Assembly (NCBI GenBank): GCA_023015825.1
Contig: JALKAW010000009.1
Location: 62,001-126,000, forward strand
Direction of reading: 5' to 3'
From: Flavobacteriaceae bacterium S0862
Lineage (GTDB): Bacteria > Bacteroidota > Bacteroidia > Flavobacteriales > Flavobacteriaceae
Length of the DNA: 64,000 nucleotides
The translations under genes were made by a program, and so were the position numbers. Below, one piece after another: positions 1 to 9,269 of this stretch. Below the pieces are notes generated by a model. That model saw only the letters and a program-made list of their open reading frames with translations, was not told where the DNA came from and did not search any database. Positions within the stretch are counted from its first letter, which is position 1, and each line of letters opens with the position of its first letter.

Positions 1-494
1 ATACTAGTGCTAATTCACAAACATCAAATGAAGAACAAGGTACGTTTGTTCGAGTATATAATTTAGAAGGAAAGAAAATAAATAGAGGACGTATTGTTTA
101 TACAAACGATTCAATTTTAAGGCTTAAAAAAGGAGATAAATTTGTAAAAGTTAACATTAATGACATTGGACAAATAAAAACAAAACGTTCAAGCGGTAAT
201 AGTGTTTTAACAGCTAGTCTTATTGGAGGTACAGCTGGTGCTTTAATTGGAGCAGCTACATCACAGGAGCAAACAAAAACAGGAAATAATTGGTTATTTG
301 GAGAATATCAATATACAACAGGGACATCCCCTGGAACTGGAGCTGCTATTGGTGGTGGTGCAGGATTATTAGGCGGAGCCTTAATAGGCTTAGGTAGCTC
401 ATTGTTTAAAAAACAAGAAACATTCCTAATTAATGGAGATTCTAATAAATGGTTGGTTTTTAAAGAATTGATTGAAAATAATAATTTAAGGTAG
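1..494 (+). CDS. Hypothetical glycine-zipper protein, 3' part only
   Basis: An open frame enters from the left edge (first full codon at base 3) and ends with TAG at 492-494, giving the last 163 residues. The first part reads as a small beta-rich domain (GTFVRVYNLEGKKINRG, then a stretch like 'vkvnindigqIKTKRS'). Two Gly/Ala-rich hydrophobic segments follow (SLIGGTAGALIGAATS and GAAIGGGAGLLGGALIGLGS), typical of glycine-zipper membrane segments. A short polar tail ends in NNNLR. I do not recognise the family and the signal peptide, if any, is outside the window. A bidirectional terminator follows at 555-584. It is convergent with pnp. Confidence 0.75.
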   Translation, partial: TSANSQTSNEEQGTFVRVYNLEGKKINRGRIVYTNDSILRLKKGDKFVKVNINDIGQIKTKRSSGNSVLTASLIGGTAGALIGAATSQEQTKTGNNWLFGEYQYTTGTSPGTGAAIGGGAGLLGGALIGLGSSLFKKQETFLINGDSNKWLVFKELIENNNLR

Positions 495-554
495 TAGTTC
501 TTAATATAAATAAAAGAGAAAGAAGCTTGCTTTAATTAGTATTATAAGGATAAA

Positions 555-584
555 AAAACCTCTCAAAATTAATTGAGAGGTTTT
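555..584. terminator. Bidirectional intrinsic terminator
   Basis: A perfect 12-bp stem (AAAACCTCTCAA / TTGAGAGGTTTT) with a 6-base loop, carrying an A-tract on one side and a T-tract on the other. It lies between two convergent genes and can serve both. Confidence 0.85.
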
Positions 585-610
585 ATAGTTATAGTAGATA
601 GAAGGGTTTT

Positions 611-2857
611 TTATTCTTCTTTCTTGTCTTCTCTAGGTCTTCTATCGTCACGACGGTTATCTCTACCTCGGTTATCTCGTCCACGATTATCACGCCCACG
701 ATTATTATCTCTTGGTGGTCTTTCTACATAACCTTCTGGTTTTGGTAAAATTGCCTTACGAGATACTTTCTCTTTACGAGTACGTTTATCTATTCCAAAA
801 TATTTTACATCAAAAACGTCTCCCATATTCACAACATCGCTTACATTTTCAGTACGTTCCCAAGCTAATTCACTTACGTGTAATAATACTTCGTTTCCTG
901 GAGCTTCGGTATATTCTACAACAGCGCCAAAATCAAGCATTTTAATTACTTTAACTTCATAAATACTGCCAACTTCTGGTTTAAACAATAAAGAGTCTAT
1001 TTTAGCCATTACAGCATTAATACCTTTTTTGCCTACACCAAGAACCTCTACAATACCTTCTTCAGTTACTGGGTCTTCATTGATTACAATAGTTGTATCT
1101 GTTTCTTTTTGTAATTCTTGAATTACTTTTCCTCCAGGACCAATTAATGCACCAATAAATTCATTAGGAATTCGTCTTGTTACCATAGTAGGAGCATGCT
1201 CCTTAACTTCGACATTTGGTTCAGCAATAGTATCTGTAAGTTTTTCTAAAATATGTAAACGACCATCACGTGCTTGTTTTAGTGCATTCACCAAAATTTC
1301 ATAAGACAATCCTTTTACTTTAATATCCATTTGACAAGCAGTAATACCATCAGCAGTTCCAGTTACCTTAAAATCCATGTCTCCAAGGTGATCTTCGTCA
1401 CCTAAAATATCAGATAAAACTGCATACTTTCCAGATTCTGCATCAGATATTAATCCCATTGCAATTCCAGAAACAGGTTTCTTTAACTGAACACCAGCAT
1501 CCATTAATGCCATTGTACCAGAGCAAACAGTTGCCATAGATGAAGAGCCGTTGCTCTCTAAAACTTCACTCACTACACGAACTGTATAAGGGCAATCTTC
1601 AGGAACCATTCCTTTTAAAGCACGTTGTGCTAAATTACCATGTCCTACTTCACGACGCGAAGTACCACGAATTGGTCTTGCTTCACCAGTTGAAAAAGGA
1701 GGGAAGTTATAATGTAAATAGAAACGTTCTTCGCCTTCAAAAGATGGCATGTCTATCTGATTTGCTTCTCTAGATGTTCCTAAAGTAACAGTTGCTAAGG
1801 CTTGTGTTTCTCCACGTGTAAATATTGACGATCCATGAGTTGATGGTAAGTAGTCTACCTCACACCATATTGGTCTAATCTCATCTGTTTTACGACCATC
1901 AAGACGTAAGCCTTCGTTTAAAGTTAAATCTCTTACAGCAGCTTTTTCAGCTTTACTATAATATTTTGAAATTAAACCTCCAATATCTTCTAACTCTTCT
2001 TCAGAGAAAGTAGCTTTTATGTCTTCTTTAATTTCAGAAAATGCAGCGCTTCGCTCATGTTTTGCAGAGCCTGCTTTTGCTACAGCATACACTTTATCGT
2101 ATGCCATATCGTGAATTTTCTTTGCCAACTCTTCATCTTCTCTTTCAGGTTCGTATTCACGTACTTCTTTTTTACCAAATGCTTCTGCTAATTTCACTTG
2201 AGCAGCACATTGTACTTTAATAGCTTCGTGAGCAAACTTAATCGCTTCGGTCATTTCTTCTTCAGAAATCTCATCCATTTCACCTTCAACCATCATCACA
2301 GAATCAGCCGAGGCACCAATCATCATATCGATGTCAGATTCTAATAATTGTGAGCGAGTTGGATTGATAATGAATTCACCATTTATACGACCAACTCTTG
2401 CTTCAGAGATTGGGCATTCAAAAGGAAAATCGGATAATTGAATAGCAGCAGAAGCAGCTAATCCTGCCATAGCGTCTGGCATCACATCATCATCATGAGA
2501 CATTAATTGTATCATCACTTGTGTTTCAGAGTGATAATCCTTTGGGAACAGTGGACGTAAAACACGGTCTACTAAACGCATAGTCAATACTTCACCATCA
2601 CTTGGTCTTGCTTCTCTTTTAAAGAAACCTCCTGGATAACGTCCAGCAGCAGCAAATTTTTCACGATAATCTACCGTTAATGGTAAAAAGTCGACATCTG
2701 CTTGTTTGTAATTGGAAACAACTGTACATAATAACATACATTTTCCAGATTGCACAACAACGCTACCATGAGCTTGTTTTGCTAATTTTCCGGTTTCGAT
2801 AGAAATTTCTCTACCGTCTCCTAGGTCTATGACCTCTTTAAAAACTTGTGGAATCAT
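611..2857 (-). CDS. pnp: Polyribonucleotide nucleotidyltransferase (PNPase)
   Basis: A 3'-5' exoribonuclease of RNA turnover, 748 residues from the start chosen here ([13 protein letters not shown]). An upstream in-frame ATG at 2914 would add 19 residues with no family counterpart. Two RNase PH-like domains are visible (residues ~10-140 and ~310-440) around an all-helical linker. The second carries the catalytic acidic segment DMDFKVTGT...[12 protein letters not shown] domain follows ([14 protein letters not shown]), then an S1 domain ([21 protein letters not shown]). The C-terminus is a basic low-complexity tail with repeated RGRDN units, likely for RNA or protein contact. It lies downstream of rpsO, the classical order, with a terminator hairpin between the two genes. 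Confidence 0.97.
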   Translation of the reverse strand: MIPQVFKEVIDLGDGREISIETGKLAKQAHGSVVVQSGKCMLLCTVVSNYKQADVDFLPLTVDYREKFAAAGRYPGGFFKREARPSDGEVLTMRLVDRVLRPLFPKDYHSETQVMIQLMSHDDDVMPDAMAGLAASAAIQLSDFPFECPISEARVGRINGEFIINPTRSQLLESDIDMMIGASADSVMMVEGEMDEISEEEMTEAIKFAHEAIKVQCAAQVKLAEAFGKKEVREYEPEREDEELAKKIHDMAYDKVYAVAKAGSAKHERSAAFSEIKEDIKATFSEEELEDIGGLISKYYSKAEKAAVRDLTLNEGLRLDGRKTDEIRPIWCEVDYLPSTHGSSIFTRGETQALATVTLGTSREANQIDMPSFEGEERFYLHYNFPPFSTGEARPIRGTSRREVGHGNLAQRALKGMVPEDCPYTVRVVSEVLESNGSSSMATVCSGTMALMDAGVQLKKPVSGIAMGLISDAESGKYAVLSDILGDEDHLGDMDFKVTGTADGITACQMDIKVKGLSYEILVNALKQARDGRLHILEKLTDTIAEPNVEVKEHAPTMVTRRIPNEFIGALIGPGGKVIQELQKETDTTIVINEDPVTEEGIVEVLGVGKKGINAVMAKIDSLLFKPEVGSIYEVKVIKMLDFGAVVEYTEAPGNEVLLHVSELAWERTENVSDVVNMGDVFDVKYFGIDKRTRKEKVSRKAILPKPEGYVERPPRDNNRGRDNRGRDNRGRDNRRDDRRPREDKKEE

Positions 2858-3033
2858 AAATTTTTTAATTCTAGTTACTGACGATTTAATTATTGTCAGA
2901 ACACTGTTAAACAATGGTCGTTGTGTTGTTGTAGTTGTTGTTGTGTGACACCTAAGTGTCTGACCAATGAAAAACTATATTTAGCTTCTTCAATGCGCAG
3001 TTTAAACTCTTGCGCTCGAGTTATATTAAAACA

Positions 3034-3058
3034 AAAAAGAGGCGTAAAGCCTCTTTTT
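3034..3058 (-). terminator. Terminator/attenuator between rpsO and pnp
   Basis: A 10-bp stem (AAAAAGAGGC / GCCTCTTTTT) directly after the rpsO stop codon, T-rich when read on the minus strand. It would end rpsO transcripts or let part of the polymerase through to pnp. Confidence 0.75.
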
Positions 3059-3060
3059 AA

Positions 3061-3330
3061 TTATTTTCTTAATCCTAATTCTTTTACTATAGCACGATAT
3101 CTTAAGATATCTTTCTTAGTTAAATAATCTAGTAGAGCACGACGCTTACCTACTAATTTTACTAGTGAACGCTCAGTATTAAAATCTTTACGATTGTTTT
3201 TTAAGTGTTCAGTTAAGTGATTAATTCTGTGAGTAAATAATGCAATTTGTCCTTCAGCAGAACCTGTGTTTTTTGCATCTTTACCGTGCTTTTTAAAGAG
3301 TTTCTCTTTAGCTTCTTTTGTTAAATACAT
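3061..3330 (-). CDS. rpsO: 30S ribosomal protein S15
   Basis: An 89-residue S15, the usual family length, starting MYLTKEAKEKLFKKHG. The start at 3330 is preferred to the upstream in-frame ATG at 3384, which would add 18 residues absent from the family. The signature segment is present: TGSAEGQIALFTHRINHLTEHLK, then a basic helix with VGKRRALLDYL and the C-terminal LRYRAIVKELGLRK. S15 binds the central domain of 16S rRNA and helps assemble the 30S platform. It is transcribed from a promoter at 3389-3417, ahead of pnp, from which it is separated by a terminator-like hairpin. Confidence 0.98.
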   Translation of the reverse strand: MYLTKEAKEKLFKKHGKDAKNTGSAEGQIALFTHRINHLTEHLKNNRKDFNTERSLVKLVGKRRALLDYLTKKDILRYRAIVKELGLRK

Positions 3331-3388
3331 GCTAATATTATTGTAAATGATTTTTATGTACTTGATTACGGTTTTCGTATTCAAGCGG

Positions 3389-3417
3389 CAAAGATAGTAA
3401 AAATTAGAGACTTACAA
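3389..3417 (-). promoter_or_regulatory. Bacteroidota-type promoter of rpsO
   Basis: On the minus strand TTG (3415-3417), an 18-base spacer, then TATCTTTG (3389-3396), matching the -33 TTG and -7 TAnnTTTG elements of the phylum. This is the best two-part promoter I noticed in the window. Confidence 0.65.
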
Positions 3418-3534
3418 TTTTTTTTAGGCTTGTTTTTACATCTTAAAAAGTAATAATTATTGCTAGCCATTTTTAAAACAATTAAACCATTTCATTTTAA
3501 GAAAGTCTTAACATATATAAACTTAAAATTTGCA

Positions 3535-4395
3535 ATGATGAAAAAATTAAATGTAACGAAACAAATGTTAGTGGCATCGTTAGGTCTTACACTTGTCTTT
3601 TTTGGCTGTAGTGATAATGAACCTATTGAAAATTTAGAACAAGACCTTAATTCTACTGAAGTGGCTTTATCGGCCGAAATGGATGTAGCTATAGAAACTA
3701 TGGACGATATTGCTCTTGACGCTTATGAAGAACAAGAAGTAAATGAAGAGACTTCAGGTAGAACTACCAATGGTAATGAATTTTTTACACTACTTGACTG
3801 TGTAGTCATTACAGTTGTTGCTCAACAAAATTATAGAGAACTAACTATTGATTTTGGAACTGAAGGATGTGAAGTGAGAAACAATATTTTAAAGGGTAAA
3901 ATTATTTTATCTTATACTAGAGACCCAGAAGCTAGGGAGATTTTGATTACTAAAACGTTTGAAGATTTTTATTTTAATGATAAAAATATTATCGGAGGGA
4001 AAACAATTTTGCGTGAACGTTCTAATGTTAATGGAAATCCTCAATTTACAAAAACAGTAGACATTACAGTTGTTTGGCCTGATGGGGTTGAAGCATCTAG
4101 AATAGGAACAAAAGTTAGAGAATGGATAGAAGGACACGGAAGCGGAGTTTGGAGCGATAATGTGTTTGAAGTCACTGGAAATTGGACATCAACTTTTAGA
4201 AACGGAAACACGCATTCGTACGAAGTAACTAATCCATTAAGAAGAGAAGTTATATGTCGATTTTTTGTAAGTGGTTCTATAGATTTAGAGCGCACAAATT
4301 TTACAGGTGTTTTTGATTATGGAGATGGCAATTGCGATAATCAAGCGACTTTTACTTTCGAGGATGGTACAGTAAGAGATATTATACTTAGATAA
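3535..4395 (+). CDS. Putative secreted lipoprotein of unknown function
   Basis: About 286 residues if read from the tandem ATGs at 3535/3538, which start a good lipoprotein signal (MMKKLNVTKQ..., hydrophobic core, lipobox FFGC followed by SDNEP). An upstream ATG at 3460 would put 25 residues before the signal and is less likely. After the Cys comes an acidic, probably unstructured linker (to residue ~75). A beta-rich domain follows with three well-spaced cysteines (LLDCVVI, EGCEVRN, EVICRFF) and a C-terminal GDGNCDNQATFTFEDG. I do not recognise the family. It stands alone, convergent with accD, with a shared terminator. Confidence 0.85.
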   Translation: MMKKLNVTKQMLVASLGLTLVFFGCSDNEPIENLEQDLNSTEVALSAEMDVAIETMDDIALDAYEEQEVNEETSGRTTNGNEFFTLLDCVVITVVAQQNYRELTIDFGTEGCEVRNNILKGKIILSYTRDPEAREILITKTFEDFYFNDKNIIGGKTILRERSNVNGNPQFTKTVDITVVWPDGVEASRIGTKVREWIEGHGSGVWSDNVFEVTGNWTSTFRNGNTHSYEVTNPLRREVICRFFVSGSIDLERTNFTGVFDYGDGNCDNQATFTFEDGTVRDIILR

Positions 4396-4424
4396 GTAGG
4401 TTTTTGATTGTGTAATTATAAATG

Positions 4425-4451
4425 AAAAGCGAACCAAATTGGTTCGCTTTT
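4425..4451. terminator. Bidirectional terminator
   Basis: A stem of AAAAGCGAACC with GGTTCGCTTTT around a 5-base centre that can pair further, between the convergent lipoprotein gene and accD. The T-tract continues on the plus strand. Confidence 0.85.
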
Positions 4452-5309
4452 TTATGCTCTTAATGGTTGATTTAATATTAAATCAATGTATAAGTTTATT
4501 TGATTTTTTAAATCTTTTCTATGAGTTATAAAATCTAAAAAACCATGTTCTTGCAAAAACTCAGCGGTTTGGAAACCTTCAGGTAATTCTTTCCCTGTGG
4601 TATCTCTAACAACACGAGGTCCTGCAAATCCAATTAACGCTCCAGGTTCACTAATGTTAATGTCTCCTAACATTGCAAATGATGCTGTGGTTCCACCAGT
4701 TGTTGGGTCTGTACATAATGAAATGTATGGTATTTTTGCATCTGCCAGTTGAGCTAATTTTGCAGATGTTTTTGCTAATTGCATTAAAGATAATGCAGCT
4801 TCCATCATACGTGCGCCTCCAGATTTAGAAATAATCATAAAAGGTAATTTCTTTTTTAAAGCATAATCTGCGGCGCGTGAAATTTTTTCACCTACAACAC
4901 TTCCCATAGACCCTCCAATAAAACTAAAATCCATACATGCAATAACAAGATCTTTTCCTTTGGATTTTCCAACAGCTGTACGCACAGCATCTTTTAGATT
5001 CGTTTTTTCTTTAGCAGCTTTTAAACGATCTGTGTATTTTTTATTATCGGTAAATCTTAAAGGGTCTTTGGATTCTAGTTTTTCGTCTAGTTCTTTAAAT
5101 TTATTATCATCGAAAAGGATTTCAAAATACTCTTTACTGCCAATGCGAACATGATAACCATCTTCTGGACTTACATAATAGTTTTTTTCTAATTCTTCAG
5201 TATCAATTACTTTTCCAGTAGGAGACTTGTACCATAATCCTTTAGGAGTATCTTTTTTTGCTTCAGTAGGAGTTTGTATTCCTTTGTCCTTACGTTTAAA
5301 CCAAGCCAT
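4452..5309 (-). CDS. accD: Acetyl-CoA carboxylase carboxyltransferase subunit beta
   Basis: This subunit and AccA transfer the carboxyl group from biotin to acetyl-CoA, the first step of fatty acid synthesis. The start [10 protein letters not shown] is the family's usual start; an ATG three codons upstream (5318) is possible. The crotonase-like core is clear: [64 protein letters not shown]. The N-terminal zinc ribbon is altered. Where the E. coli protein has two CxxC knuckles, this one reads [10 protein letters not shown] and [12 protein letters not shown], with no cysteine in the first 60 residues. I recall this loss as a trait of flavobacterial AccD rather than damage. Confidence 0.95.
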   Translation of the reverse strand: MAWFKRKDKGIQTPTEAKKDTPKGLWYKSPTGKVIDTEELEKNYYVSPEDGYHVRIGSKEYFEILFDDNKFKELDEKLESKDPLRFTDNKKYTDRLKAAKEKTNLKDAVRTAVGKSKGKDLVIACMDFSFIGGSMGSVVGEKISRAADYALKKKLPFMIISKSGGARMMEAALSLMQLAKTSAKLAQLADAKIPYISLCTDPTTGGTTASFAMLGDINISEPGALIGFAGPRVVRDTTGKELPEGFQTAEFLQEHGFLDFITHRKDLKNQINLYIDLILNQPLRA

Positions 5310-5343
5310 TTTGCTCATTTAATTTTGTTAGTTAGTTAGAATG

Positions 5344-5351
5344 CAAAATTA
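5344..5351 (-). promoter_or_regulatory. -7 box upstream of accD
   Basis: TAATTTTG on the minus strand, 35 bases before the accD start. No clear -33 element at the proper distance. Confidence 0.45.
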
Positions 5352-5359
5352 CATAAATT

Positions 5360-6427
5360 TTATAATGTATTTACATTATTTAAATCTTCAAATGCTTTCT
5401 TTAAACGTTCTACAAAACTATTTTCTGCTACACGCAGCCATTTTCTTGGGTCGTAGTATTTTTTATTAGGCACGTCATCACCATCAGGATTTCCAATTTG
5501 AGATTGTAGATAAGCTTCGTTAGTTTTAAAATAATCACGAATACCACACATAAAAGCATATTGCATATCTGTATCAATATTCATTTTAATAACGCCATAA
5601 CCAATAGCTTCTCTTATTTCTTCCACAGTTGAACCTGAACCACCGTGAAATACAAAATCAATATGATTATGACCTACATTGAATTTTTTTGAAATATACT
5701 CTTGAGAGTTCTTAAGTATTTTTGGAGTAAGCTTGACATTTCCAGGTTTATATACTCCATGAACATTTCCAAAAGCAGCTGCAACTGTAAATTGATCACT
5801 AATTTTACTTAATTCTTCATAAGCATAAGCAACTTCTTCTGGTTGGGTGTATAGTTTTGAATCATCTACATCTGTATTGTCAACACCATCTTCTTCACCA
5901 CCTGTAATGCCTAATTCAATTTCAAGGGTCATCCCCATTTTACTCATACGATGCAAATATTGCTTACATATTTCTATATTTTCTTGGATGGGTTCTTCCG
6001 ATAGGTCAATCATGTGTGAGCTATATAGTGGCTTGCCAGTTTCTGCAAAATGTTGCTCACTAGCATCTAATAAGCCATCTACCCATGGTAAAAGTTTTTT
6101 TGCACAATGATCGGTATGCAAAATCACAGGAACACCATATTCTTTTGCTAATAAGTGCACATGTTTTGCACCAGCAACCGAACCAGCAATGGCAGCTTTT
6201 TGGTTCTCGTTAGATAATCCTTTTCCTGCATTGAAATGTGCACCACCATTGGAAAACTGAATGATTACAGGTGCGTTTAAATCTCTTGCGGTTTCTAAAA
6301 CACCATTAATACTATTCGAACCAATAACATTTACAGCAGGTAATGCAAACCCTTTTTCTTTGGCTAGTTTAAAAATTTCTTGTACCTCTTTTCCAGTTGC
6401 TACTCCAGCTTTAATGTTATGTCCCAT
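5360..6427 (-). CDS. fbaA: Class II fructose-bisphosphate aldolase
   Basis: A zinc aldolase of glycolysis and gluconeogenesis that splits or forms fructose 1,6-bisphosphate. It has 355 residues from MGHNIKAGVATG, the class IIA length. An upstream in-frame start at 6484 would add 19 unlikely residues. Metal and substrate motifs are visible: ILHTDHCAKK (zinc His and catalytic Asp), LEIELGITGGEED, AFGNVHGVYKPGN, DFVFHGGSGST and the phosphate-binding MNIDTDMQYAF. It is followed by accD 50 bases on and preceded by tamL. A TAGTTTTG box lies 34 bases upstream, so it probably has its own promoter. Confidence 0.97.
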   Translation of the reverse strand: MGHNIKAGVATGKEVQEIFKLAKEKGFALPAVNVIGSNSINGVLETARDLNAPVIIQFSNGGAHFNAGKGLSNENQKAAIAGSVAGAKHVHLLAKEYGVPVILHTDHCAKKLLPWVDGLLDASEQHFAETGKPLYSSHMIDLSEEPIQENIEICKQYLHRMSKMGMTLEIELGITGGEEDGVDNTDVDDSKLYTQPEEVAYAYEELSKISDQFTVAAAFGNVHGVYKPGNVKLTPKILKNSQEYISKKFNVGHNHIDFVFHGGSGSTVEEIREAIGYGVIKMNIDTDMQYAFMCGIRDYFKTNEAYLQSQIGNPDGDDVPNKKYYDPRKWLRVAENSFVERLKKAFEDLNNVNTL

Positions 6428-6460
6428 TTTATGATGTTTTTGTAGATGATTTGTAAAATA

Positions 6461-6468
6461 CAAAACTA
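6461..6468 (-). promoter_or_regulatory. -7 box upstream of fbaA
   Basis: TAGTTTTG on the minus strand in the 132-base gap between tamL and fbaA. The -33 element is not clear. Confidence 0.4.
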
Positions 6469-6559
6469 CATAAATTTTAATCAAAATGGGTTTGCTAGAA
6501 GACTCAAAAAATCAAAAAGTTATGCGCAATCGTTTTAGTGAAAAACAAAAAGAATTATG

Positions 6560-9106
6560 TTAAAAAGGATAGTTTATTCCTATGTTATAAACTGCATTAC
6601 CAAAATTATAGTCATTAAACCATCGATTGGCAGTTTTGTATGATGGGTCATAGGTTTTAAAGCCAATATCACCTCTAAATACAAAGAATCCAAAATCATA
6701 TCTTACTCCGAAGCCTGAACCAATGGCAATGTCTTTTAACGAATCAAAATCAGTAAAAGTTGCATTAGGGTCATCTTCATTATCCAATACATTCCATATG
6801 TTTCCAGCATCTATAAAAAGAGCCCCGTTTAGGTTTCCAAATAAATTAAAACGATGTTCAAGGCTAAGGGCAATTTTCATGTTTGCCTCGTTAAACTCAT
6901 TATTACTGTCCGAACTTCCTGGTCCTAAATTATATGCTGTCCAAGCTCTATTGTCGTTGGCGCCTCCTGCAAAAAAACTTTTCGAGAATGGTATGTTATT
7001 AGAATTTCCATAAGGTATTGCTATGCCAAAGAAACTTCGTATAGCTATAACATTATTTCTGCCAATATCCCAATGTTTTATATAGTCAAATTCGGTTTTA
7101 ATATACTGAGAGTAAGGTACGCCAAATAGCTTATATCTATTGTCATTGTTTTTGTTTAATCCTAATAATTTTGATGTTGTCGTTAATAAATTTCCAGCTG
7201 ATTCTAATTTAAATCTGAATATTGAAAAAGTCTCATCAACCAAGTTTTCTCGATTGTCTTTTACATAACTAAAACTAGTAGCGAAAATTAGGTTGTCCTC
7301 TGTAAGCCTATCTTTACGTTCTTTAATATTATTTACAGTTTTGTAATCGTCACTGTTGGTGTTTTCAAAACCAGAATCTTGCAACACTAAATCTATAAAC
7401 TCATCGGCTTTACTTCTAATTAATTCATCTGTTCCATTATCGTTTGTAATAAATTCTGGTGGTGTATTATAGCTATTTACCGCGATATTCTCTAAACGGT
7501 TAAACGAATTTCGGTAGACTTCAAAATAATTTCCAGGGTTTAAATTTCTAACATATTGCGTGTTAAATAAATCCAGATTATTGGTAACAGTTTCTGAGGG
7601 ATTCCAATTGTAGTTTAAAATACCATTAACTGTTTGCTTATCCAAGCCAATATTGGTTTGACTTGTAAATCCTAAACTTAACCTAGTAATTGGCGACATG
7701 TATTTAGGGATAATTCTCTCTGTATTAAAAGGAAAGAAAAATCTAGGAATGGTTAGTTTTGTGTTGACGCCAACCTCATTTATATCAAAAAACTGATCGC
7801 TACTTGAGCCATTTTTAGATGCTCCAATGGCCCCTAATGCTGAAATCTCAAAAGTTTCAGCACCTCTAAAAATATTTCGAATAAGTAACCCTGTGTTAAA
7901 GGAAAGTCCTACAGATTGAATATTGCTTTGCGATACATTAACATCTAACCCAAGACCATATTTTTTTCTTGGTGACAGTTTTATATTTGCAGTTAAAGTG
8001 GAATCTTGTTCGTGTACGTCATATCTAATACTTGGATATTTAAAAATCCCAAATTTGTTTAAGTAGCGAAATGTTCTAGTTCTATCTATATCGCTATATA
8101 AATCACCTCTATTGATAAAGATGGCTTGCTGGAGGGCTTTTGGACGATAACGCAATTTATCGAAACTATAATATCGAGCATTACCATATCTAGCAGTAAG
8201 TTGAGGTTCTTCTCCTTCATTTTCAAAAGAATCGTCTGTAATAATATTTACATTTCTAATTCTATAAGGTTTAAAAGGTACCACAGCTACTGAATCTTCA
8301 TTACGAATAGTACGGTTTCTAATTTTTACATCAACATCTGCTCTTTTTATACTGTCTGAAGTGATAATGTCAAACTCAATATAATCTTGAGAAAAATGAT
8401 ATAAGCCTGAGTTTCTAAAGGACGCAGTAAGTCTTTCTCTTTCATTGTCAATATTTACTTTTTTAAATTGATCTCCTTTTTTCAACAAACTCGTAGCTTG
8501 GACATTTAGATAAAGTGAATCTATTAATTTTGCAGAGTTAGAACTGTAAATAGAATCTAATAAATACGGCTCACCAGTTTTTACAAAATAATTAACTGCA
8601 GCTCGTTTATTTTCTTTTTTATCAATCTCGTAAGCAACTTCTCTATCAAACCAACCGTTCCAGTAATAATAATTGTTTAAATTATTTTTTGAACGTTCGG
8701 TTTTTAGGCTATCTAAAATTACAGGAGGTTCCCCAGTTTTTTTTAACCAACTGTTTAGGTTTTTTCTAGTTTCTATGTCTTTTTCCAGTTGTTTTCTAGA
8801 AAGTCTCTTGGTTTTTCGAGCTAACTTTTTAGGATTGTTATAAATTTTTTCATTTAATATAGAGTCTAAATTTGGACGTGCTAAATTGTAGATGTGCAGT
8901 CTTAAAGGAAAACCAAGTAGTTTATTGTTTGCTCGTTGATATACAAGATTGTTAATCTCTTCAGATGATGTATTTTTCTCATTGACAGTAACCGAGGTTT
9001 TGGATAGCAAATACTCATCTTCACCAACTCTTTTAACCACATTGCATGATACAATACTGCTAATAAAAATTACTAGAAATAATATTTTTGTAAAGATGTG
9101 TTTCAA
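6560..9106 (-). CDS. tamL: TamL-type Omp85 lipoprotein (BamA/TamA family)
   Basis: An 848-residue outer membrane protein. It begins with a lipoprotein signal (MKHIFTKILFLVIFISSIVSCNVV, Cys at ~21), the hallmark that separates Bacteroidota TamL from ordinary TamA. POTRA-like repeats fill residues ~30-400 (segments such as VAYEIDKKENKRAAVNYF and YRIRNVNIITDDSF). A C-terminal beta barrel of the Omp85 type follows (LSLGFTSQTNIG, FFAGGANDNRAWTAYNLGPG, IGSGFGVRYDFGFFVFRGDIGF), ending in a barrel-like aromatic NIGINYPF. The expected partner tamB is not next to it; the downstream gene is fbaA. It is divergent from an RNA methyltransferase. Role by family: outer membrane protein insertion or envelope assembly with TamB. 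Confidence 0.88.
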   Translation of the reverse strand: MKHIFTKILFLVIFISSIVSCNVVKRVGEDEYLLSKTSVTVNEKNTSSEEINNLVYQRANNKLLGFPLRLHIYNLARPNLDSILNEKIYNNPKKLARKTKRLSRKQLEKDIETRKNLNSWLKKTGEPPVILDSLKTERSKNNLNNYYYWNGWFDREVAYEIDKKENKRAAVNYFVKTGEPYLLDSIYSSNSAKLIDSLYLNVQATSLLKKGDQFKKVNIDNERERLTASFRNSGLYHFSQDYIEFDIITSDSIKRADVDVKIRNRTIRNEDSVAVVPFKPYRIRNVNIITDDSFENEGEEPQLTARYGNARYYSFDKLRYRPKALQQAIFINRGDLYSDIDRTRTFRYLNKFGIFKYPSIRYDVHEQDSTLTANIKLSPRKKYGLGLDVNVSQSNIQSVGLSFNTGLLIRNIFRGAETFEISALGAIGASKNGSSSDQFFDINEVGVNTKLTIPRFFFPFNTERIIPKYMSPITRLSLGFTSQTNIGLDKQTVNGILNYNWNPSETVTNNLDLFNTQYVRNLNPGNYFEVYRNSFNRLENIAVNSYNTPPEFITNDNGTDELIRSKADEFIDLVLQDSGFENTNSDDYKTVNNIKERKDRLTEDNLIFATSFSYVKDNRENLVDETFSIFRFKLESAGNLLTTTSKLLGLNKNNDNRYKLFGVPYSQYIKTEFDYIKHWDIGRNNVIAIRSFFGIAIPYGNSNNIPFSKSFFAGGANDNRAWTAYNLGPGSSDSNNEFNEANMKIALSLEHRFNLFGNLNGALFIDAGNIWNVLDNEDDPNATFTDFDSLKDIAIGSGFGVRYDFGFFVFRGDIGFKTYDPSYKTANRWFNDYNFGNAVYNIGINYPF

Positions 9107-9155
9107 TTAAAAAGGAAAAATTAAAAGTTTGTAAAAAGCAAAACCTTAGTAGCTT

Positions 9156-9163
9156 CAAAAATA
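9156..9163 (-). promoter_or_regulatory. -7 box upstream of tamL
   Basis: TATTTTTG on the minus strand, 50 bases before the tamL start, in the divergent spacer shared with the RNA methyltransferase gene. Confidence 0.35.
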
Positions 9164-9269
9164 CATTATTTCCATCGAAAAAAAATAATTAGCCAAGAGG
9201 TTATTATTGTTTATAATTAATATGTTTCTTTATATAAATTTAAAACGATAAAATTCGATATTTGTTGGA

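Noticed and set aside
712-1773. Plus-strand open frames opposite pnp
   Set aside because: The minus-strand PNPase is complete and well conserved; the antisense peptides show no domain or signal.
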